This document shows, piece after piece, positions 59,216-64,000 of a stretch of 64,000 bases of DNA (within the stretch, counting starts at the first letter, position 1; every line of letters begins with the position of its first letter). Both the position numbers and the translations under genes were made by a program. The stretch covers positions 79,711 through 143,710 of the forward strand of contig NZ_WLCM01000008.1 in assembly GCF_013317235.1 (NCBI RefSeq). The letters are read 5' to 3'. The DNA is from Leisingera sp. ANG59. Lineage in GTDB: Bacteria; Pseudomonadota; Alphaproteobacteria; Rhodobacterales; Rhodobacteraceae. A model generated the notes under the pieces. It made no database searches. It worked only from the letters and a program-made list of their open reading frames with translations, and was not told the origin of the DNA.

Positions 59216-60100
59216 ATGCAGATGGACCCCAGCCAGCTGGCAGCGCTGAGCGCGGTGCTGCGTCTTGGCTCGTTTGAGGCGGCGGCGCATGCGCTGGCAG
59301 TGACGCCGTCAGCCATTTCGCAGCGGATCAAGGCGCTGGAGGACCGCATCGGCGCCGCGCTGGTGCTGCGCGGGGCGCCCTGCACCGGCACCGCGGCGGG
59401 GCTGCGGATTGCCAAACACGCCGAGGACATCGGCCTGTTGGAGGCGCAGCTGGCGCGGGAGCTGGCGCTGGAAGCGGATCACGGCCCGGTACGGCTGAAG
59501 ATTGCGGTCAATGCCGACAGCCTGGCGAGCTGGTTCATTGAGGCGATGGCAGCCGTGGAGGGCGTGCTGTTCGACCTCCTGGTGGATGACCAGGACCACA
59601 GTGCGGAATGGCTGAAGCGGGGCGCGGTTTCGGCAGCCGTCACCGCCAGCTCCAAGCCGGTGACCGGCTTTGACGCCCATCCGCTGGGCACGCTGGATTA
59701 TGCGGCAACCGCCAGCCCGGGCTTCTTGGCGCGCTGGTTTCCGGACGGCGTCACGCCGGAAGCCGCTGCAAAAGCGCCCTGCCTGATCTTCAATGCCAAG
59801 GACAACTTGCAGCGGCTGTGGCTGGAGCGCAATGTGGCCCCCGGCCTGGCGCCGCCCGCGCATTATCTGCCCTCGACCCAGGCCTTCATCGATGCGGCGG
59901 CCGCGGGGTTGGGCTGGGGGATGAACCCGCTGGCGATGGTGGAAGCCGACATCCGATCGGGCCGCCTGGTGCCGCTGATTCCGGAGACCACGCTGCCGGT
60001 GCCGCTCACTTGGCAGGTGGCGCGTGTGATGGCCCCGGCCCTTGCCGAGGTGACCCGCGCCGTGCAGAAATCGGCGAGACAGTATCTGACGCAACGCTAG
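59216..60100 (+). CDS. argP: ArgP/LysG-type LysR regulator
   Basis: 294 residues from ATG 59216. N-terminal HTH LAALSAVLRLGSFEAAAHALAVTPSAISQRIKALEDRIG, and the ArgP-type linker ends VLRGAPCTGTAAG. The effector domain includes FDLLVDDQDHSAEWLKRGAVSAAVTAS. In other bacteria ArgP/LysG activates argO or lysE in response to arginine or lysine. The divergent argO gene supports the assignment. A second ATG two codons later is also possible. Confidence 0.92.
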   Translation: MQMDPSQLAALSAVLRLGSFEAAAHALAVTPSAISQRIKALEDRIGAALVLRGAPCTGTAAGLRIAKHAEDIGLLEAQLARELALEADHGPVRLKIAVNADSLASWFIEAMAAVEGVLFDLLVDDQDHSAEWLKRGAVSAAVTASSKPVTGFDAHPLGTLDYAATASPGFLARWFPDGVTPEAAAKAPCLIFNAKDNLQRLWLERNVAPGLAPPAHYLPSTQAFIDAAAAGLGWGMNPLAMVEADIRSGRLVPLIPETTLPVPLTWQVARVMAPALAEVTRAVQKSARQYLTQR

Positions 60101-60116
60101 ACCGGAATGCCCGCCC

Positions 60117-60809
60117 ATGTTCTCGAAAGACGCCCTGAGCTACGAACCGCTGCCCCTGCCCGACCGGGCGGAGTATTCCGATGCGGAAATGCAGGAAAAG
60201 GCGGCGGCGTTCCTGGCGCATATGCGGCGGCGTCACACGGTGCGGGATTTCACCGGCCAGCCGGTGCCGCGCGCGGTGATCGAGGATTGCATCCGAGCGG
60301 CCGGCACCGCGCCGTCGGGCGCCAATCACCAGCCCTGGTTCTTTGCCGCGATCTCCGACCCGGCGCTGAAGGCGCGGATCCGCGAAGAGGCCGAAGAGGA
60401 AGAGCGCCGGTTCTATGCCGGCGGTGCGGGGGATGAGTGGATCAAGGCGCTGGAGCCGATCGGCACCAATGCCGACAAGCCGCATCTGACCACCGCGCCC
60501 TGGCTGATCGTGGTCTTTGCCCAGCGCTGGGGCGAGTTCGAGGACGGCACGCGCTACAAGAATTACTACGTGCCGGAGAGCGTGAACATCGCCACCGGCG
60601 TGCTGCTGACGGCGCTGCACACCGCGGGCCTGTGCAGCCTGACGCATACGCCGAACCCGATGAAATTCCTGAACGGGGCCTTAGGCCGCCCGGCCTCGGA
60701 GAAACCGACCATGATCATCGCGGCGGGCCACCCGGCAGAAGACGCGACTGTTCCCTCCGTTGCCAAGCTGAAGAAGCCGCTCGAGCAGATCTGCCAGGTG
60801 TTTGAATGA
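60117..60809 (+). CDS. Nitroreductase-family flavoprotein
   Basis: 230 residues. FMN-binding signatures: RRRHTVRDFTGQPV (Arg pair) and AAGTAPSGANHQPWFFA, then PESVNIATGVLLTALHTAGLCSLTHTPNPM. The layout is closest to the iodotyrosine-deiodinase-like branch (EEERRFY, YYVPESVNIATG). It uses NAD(P)H to reduce an unknown substrate. Starts 16 bases after argP in the same direction. Confidence 0.88.
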   Translation: MFSKDALSYEPLPLPDRAEYSDAEMQEKAAAFLAHMRRRHTVRDFTGQPVPRAVIEDCIRAAGTAPSGANHQPWFFAAISDPALKARIREEAEEEERRFYAGGAGDEWIKALEPIGTNADKPHLTTAPWLIVVFAQRWGEFEDGTRYKNYYVPESVNIATGVLLTALHTAGLCSLTHTPNPMKFLNGALGRPASEKPTMIIAAGHPAEDATVPSVAKLKKPLEQICQVFE

Positions 60810-60822
60810 TGCAGGCCGCCGG

Positions 60823-61671
60823 ATGAGTGCCGGCGCCTTATCCCTGCCCCGCAGCCTGATGCTGCAGGTGGCGCTGCCGCGGGGGGCGGTACTGCTGGGG
60901 TGGCTGGCGCTCAATCACTGGATCCGGCTGCCGGTGCCGCTGGCCTTTGTGCTGATCGCTGCGGACGGGCTGTTCCTTTTGTGGCAGGCCCGGGCCTTTC
61001 TGCGCAGTGCGGACGCGCATGTGCAGAGCACCGGCGCGATGGCGCCGGTCTGGGGCGGCTACCTGCTGCTGCTGTTTGCGGGCTTTGCGGCGCTGACGCA
61101 ATGGTGGGACGCATTGCTGATTGCCCGGGCGGTGGAGGAGCCCGCCTATGCCGAACAGCGGCGGAAGGAGCGGGAGGCGCTGTACAGCCTGTCCGTGTCC
61201 GGGGATGGCCGGACGCTGATCTTTGACGGCGAGATCACCTTTGGCCTGACCAAACGGATGCGGCAGCTGGCAGAGGAAAACCCGGGCGTGGGTCTGGTGG
61301 CGCTGACCGGTCCCGGCGGGCTGATCGCCGAGGCGCGCGGCGTTGCCCGGCTGGTCCGGCAGCGGGGCTGGCACACCCGCGCAGACGGGCTGTGCGCGTC
61401 CGCCTGCACGCTGGTGTTTGCAGCCGGCATGGAACGCAGCCTGGGGCCGGACGGGCAACTTGGCTTTCACAGCTATGCGCTGCAGTTCGAGAGCGGCCTG
61501 CCGCAGATCGACCTGCAGCGGGAACAGGAGAAAGACCGCGCCTTCCTGCTGGGACAAGGGGTCAGCGCGGAGTTCGCAGAGCGGATATTTGCGGTGCCCA
61601 GCGCGGAGCTGTGGCTGCCGGGCAGCGGCGAATTGCACCGTGCCGGGCTGATAAGGCCGGACCCGCGCTGA
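60823..61671 (+). CDS. Membrane-anchored ClpP-fold protein (COG3904-like)
   Basis: 282 residues from ATG 60823. Three hydrophobic helices in the first 105 residues, then an extracytoplasmic region with a crotonase/ClpP-like fold: GEITFGLTKRMRQLAEENPGV, TGPGGLIAEARGVARLV and ADGLCASACTLVFAAG. Ser193 in CASAC and His216 (GFHSYAL) are placed as in SppA/ClpP serine-protease-like proteins. A peptidase activity is possible but not shown. Confidence 0.75.
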   Translation: MSAGALSLPRSLMLQVALPRGAVLLGWLALNHWIRLPVPLAFVLIAADGLFLLWQARAFLRSADAHVQSTGAMAPVWGGYLLLLFAGFAALTQWWDALLIARAVEEPAYAEQRRKEREALYSLSVSGDGRTLIFDGEITFGLTKRMRQLAEENPGVGLVALTGPGGLIAEARGVARLVRQRGWHTRADGLCASACTLVFAAGMERSLGPDGQLGFHSYALQFESGLPQIDLQREQEKDRAFLLGQGVSAEFAERIFAVPSAELWLPGSGELHRAGLIRPDPR

Positions 61672-61697
61672 GCGCGCCGGCGCTGCGGCGGAGCATG

Positions 61698-62171
61698 TCA
61701 GACGGCAAGCGCCTTGATCATACGGTAGTTATGCAGCGCCACCCCGAGGCGTTCGACTTCGCGCCGGGTCTCTACGGTGAACCCCTGGCGCAGGAAGAAC
61801 CGTCGGGCGGCCTCGCTGGCCTCCACATAAAGGGACTTGAGGCGGAGGCTGCGGGCTTCTGCTTCCAGCCGTTCATAAAGCGCGGACCCCGTGCCGGTGC
61901 CCGCAACCTGCGGGTGGCAGTAAAAGCAGTCGATATGGCCATCAAGCTCCAGTTCGATGAAGGCCTGGGGCTGGTTCTGCGTGTCCGCGGCAACAAAAAC
62001 GCGTCGGCCATCGGCGGCGCGGCTGGCCCATGCTGCCGCCGGGGCGGGTTCCGGGCTCCAGGCACGCAGCTGTTCGGGGCTGTAATCGCGGGCGCCGATG
62101 CCATGAACGGCGGCATGGAAGATCTGCGCAAGCGCTGCGGCGTCCGAGGGGCGGAACTCTCTGATCTGCAT
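61698..62171 (-). CDS. GNAT-family N-acetyltransferase
   Basis: 157 residues from ATG 62171 (AAAGGT upstream). MQIREFRPSDAAALAQIFHAAVHGIGARDYSPEQLRAW is typical of the YafP-like branch, with DGHIDCFYCHPQVAGTGTGSALYERLEAEAR the acetyl-CoA region and ASEAARRFFLRQGFTVE the last conserved block. Substrate unknown. Same direction as yebC, after its terminator. Confidence 0.88.
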   Translation of the reverse strand: MQIREFRPSDAAALAQIFHAAVHGIGARDYSPEQLRAWSPEPAPAAAWASRAADGRRVFVAADTQNQPQAFIELELDGHIDCFYCHPQVAGTGTGSALYERLEAEARSLRLKSLYVEASEAARRFFLRQGFTVETRREVERLGVALHNYRMIKALAV

Positions 62172-62210
62172 CGGGGGACCTTTCAGGGTCATTCTTGAAG
62201 GCCGGAAAGC

Positions 62211-62237
62211 AAAAGGCCCGCCGGGCTGGCGGGCCTT
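62211..62237 (-). terminator. Terminator downstream of yebC
   Basis: AAGGCCCGCC/GGCGGGCCTT (62213-62222, 62228-62237), followed on the minus strand by TTTT. It lies 23 bases beyond the yebC stop. Confidence 0.8.
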
Positions 62238-62259
62238 GGAAATTTCATCATGCGGCGGA

Positions 62260-63000
62260 TCAGAGCTGCGCCATGACCTCGTCGGTGGCCTCGAAGTTGG
62301 TGGTGACGCGCTGCACGTCGTCGTCGTCTTCCAGCGCATCGACCAGCTTCATCAGCTTCTGCATGCCTTCCAGGTCCAGCTCGGTGGTGGTGGTCGGCTT
62401 CCAGACCAGCTTGGTCGACTCGGATTCGCCCAGCTCTGCTTCCAGCGCGTTGGACACATCATTGAGGTCGGTGTCGGCGCAATAGATGATGTGGCCGTCT
62501 TCGGAGCTTTCGACGTCCTCGGCACCGGCTTCGATCGCCGCCATCATCACGGTGTCGGCGTCACCGACGGCGGCCGGGTAGCTCACCTCGCCCTTGCGTT
62601 CGAACATAAAGCCGACCGAGCCGGTTTCGCCGAGGTTGCCGCCGTTCTTGGAGAAGGTGGAGCGCACGTTGGAGGCGGTGCGGTTCTTGTTGTCGGTCAT
62701 CGCCTCGACGATCACCGCAACGCCATTGGGGCCATAGCCCTCGTAGCGGATTTCGTCATAGTTCTCGGCGTCGCCGCCGATGGCCTTCTTGATCGCGCGT
62801 TCGATCACGTCCTTGGGGACGGACTGCGACTTGGCCTCCTTGACGGCCAAGCGCAGGCGCGGGTTCTTGTCGGGATCGGGGTCGCCCATCTTGGCGGCCA
62901 CGGTGATCTCCTTGGCCAGCTTGGAAAACAGTTTTGACCGCGCCGCATCCTGACGGCCCTTGCGGTGCTGAATGTTAGCCCATTTTGAATGGCCTGCCAT
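62260..63000 (-). CDS. yebC: YebC/PmpR-family DNA-binding or translation-associated protein
   Basis: 246 residues from ATG 63000, the common start ([39 protein letters not shown]). The next conserved stretch is [26 protein letters not shown], then [36 protein letters not shown]. YebC proteins regulate transcription and some ease ribosome stalling. In many bacteria it is near ruvC, which is not seen here. Confidence 0.95.
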   Translation of the reverse strand: MAGHSKWANIQHRKGRQDAARSKLFSKLAKEITVAAKMGDPDPDKNPRLRLAVKEAKSQSVPKDVIERAIKKAIGGDAENYDEIRYEGYGPNGVAVIVEAMTDNKNRTASNVRSTFSKNGGNLGETGSVGFMFERKGEVSYPAAVGDADTVMMAAIEAGAEDVESSEDGHIIYCADTDLNDVSNALEAELGESESTKLVWKPTTTTELDLEGMQKLMKLVDALEDDDDVQRVTTNFEATDEVMAQL

Positions 63001-63121
63001 GGTGCATCCTTGCTGCTGTATATCTGAATTGGCGCCCATATAGCCCTGCAAGGCGGTGGCTTTCAAGCGCCCTGCCCCGCTTTGCCCTTGTTCCGCGGGG
63101 TTTCGGGGATAAGCTGGCGCC

Positions 63122-64000
63122 ATGACATATGAACAAGCCGTTTTGTTTGCGTTATTTGCTGCTGTCTTTGCCCTGCTGCTGTGGGGGCGTTTCCGCTATG
63201 ATCTGGTGGCTTTTGCCGCGCTGATGGCGGGCGTGGTGCTGGGGGTGGTGCCAGCCAAGGACGCCTTTGCCGGGTTTGGCCATCCTGCGACGCTGGTTGT
63301 GGCGCTGGTGCTGGTCGTCTCGGCCGGGCTGGTGCGCTCCGGCGCGGTGTTCCTGATCACCCGGACGCTGGTGGACAGCGCCCGCGGCCTGGGCGGCCAC
63401 ATCGCGCTGATGGGCGGGGTTGGCGCGGTGCTGTCGGCCTTCATGAACAATGTGGCGGCGCTGGCCTTGCTGATGCCGGTGGACATCCAGACCGCGCGCA
63501 AGGCGGGCCGCGCGCCGGGGCTCAGCCTGATGCCGCTGTCCTTTGCCACCATTCTGGGCGGCATGGTCACGCTGATCGGCACGCCGCCCAACATCATCAT
63601 TGCCGCGATCCGCGGCGAAACGCTGGGCGAGCCGTTCCGGATGTTCGATTTTGCCCCGGTGGGTGGGATTGCGGCGCTGGCTGGCCTCGCCTTTGTGGCG
63701 CTGATCGGCTGGCGGCTGATCCCGGCGCGGGAAAATGCGGCCGGCGCGTCGGAGGCGCAGCTGGCGCCCTACATCGCCGAGCTGACGGTGGGCGACGGGT
63801 CTGAGCTGATTGGCAAGCGGCTGGGCGAACTGGATGAAGAGGCCGAGAAAGCCGATGTGGCGATCCTGGGCCTGATCCGGGACGGCAAGCGGCGGTACGG
63901 GCGGGCTGTTGCTGCAATTCTGCGCGAGGGCGACACGCTGGTGATCGAGGCCGAGCCGGAAGCGCTGGACGAGTTCCGCAGCGCGCTGAAGCTGGAGTTT
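63122..64000 (+). CDS. SLC13-family permease with a TrkA-C domain, right end beyond the window
   Basis: At least 293 residues, cut by the window edge; the full family is about 590. The N-terminal ArsB/NhaD/DASS helices include [20 protein letters not shown] and [17 protein letters not shown] (the anion-transporter signature). Near residue 220 a cytosolic TrkA-C (RCK_C) domain begins ([18 protein letters not shown], then [19 protein letters not shown]). It may carry sulfate or dicarboxylates. Divergent from yebC. Confidence 0.88.
   Translation, partial: MTYEQAVLFALFAAVFALLLWGRFRYDLVAFAALMAGVVLGVVPAKDAFAGFGHPATLVVALVLVVSAGLVRSGAVFLITRTLVDSARGLGGHIALMGGVGAVLSAFMNNVAALALLMPVDIQTARKAGRAPGLSLMPLSFATILGGMVTLIGTPPNIIIAAIRGETLGEPFRMFDFAPVGGIAALAGLAFVALIGWRLIPARENAAGASEAQLAPYIAELTVGDGSELIGKRLGELDEEAEKADVAILGLIRDGKRRYGRAVAAILREGDTLVIEAEPEALDEFRSALKLEF

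Overview
This is a GC-rich (by eye, well above 60% G+C), gene-dense chromosomal segment of an alphaproteobacterium, most likely a marine Roseobacter-group member of the Rhodobacteraceae (Leisingera, Phaeobacter or Ruegeria-like). The reasons are the short 451-aa ProS near lolCD, an HdaA/Ppx pair, a propionyl-CoA carboxylase/methylmalonyl-CoA mutase region with its ScfR-type regulator, a betIBA locus, many small Roseobacter-type lipoproteins, and typical intergenic palindromes. I saw no rRNA, tRNA, CRISPR array, prophage or transposase. Sixty-seven coding features (two cut by the window ends, one of them a pseudogene) are described.

Layout. 1-9.9 kb: a PLP-dependent decarboxylase (cut by the left edge), parE, a small AT-rich two-gene insert with a ribbon-helix-helix protein, a repeat-rich gap of about 1 kb, then a membrane protein, a Tag-like glycosylase, a HExxH lipoprotein, small membrane proteins, YjdM and a bactofilin. 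10-16.8 kb: lolD/lolC, an HPP protein, a GDSL esterase, proS and a BCCT transporter. 17-25.5 kb: an FAD oxidoreductase/2OG-Fe(II) oxygenase pair divergent from the BCCT gene, a fasciclin protein, an AI-2E family permease, hdaA, ppx and a Hint-domain protein. 25.6-29.8 kb: a phosphodiesterase-fold protein, a TerB-DnaJ protein, a GNAT and a glyoxalase-like protein, a broken Imm11-like immunity gene and a MAPEG protein.

30-41 kb carries propionyl-CoA assimilation: scpA (methylmalonyl-CoA mutase), pccA and pccB, interleaved with small hypothetical proteins and lipoproteins and a possible structured RNA. The ScfR/PccR regulator lies at 47.5 kb, and TTTGCAA-type operators precede both pccB and the regulator. 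Between them (41.7-46.0 kb) sits a tightly packed three-gene cassette whose 924-aa first product ends in a polymorphic-toxin-like module (GHSLDRHG). I regard it as the best candidate for an undescribed conflict or effector system.

49.5-55.4 kb: choline-to-glycine-betaine genes (betA, betB, a compact BCCT-like transporter) divergent from the repressor gene betI. The betI promoter shares a 16/17-nt motif with the promoter of the distant BCCT/FAD/2OG cluster, suggesting one BetI regulon for import and oxidation of betaine-type compounds. 55.4-64 kb: a DUF1036 protein, an EamA exporter, a pirin, the argO/argP pair, a nitroreductase, a ClpP-fold membrane protein, a GNAT, YebC and an SLC13 permease cut by the right edge.
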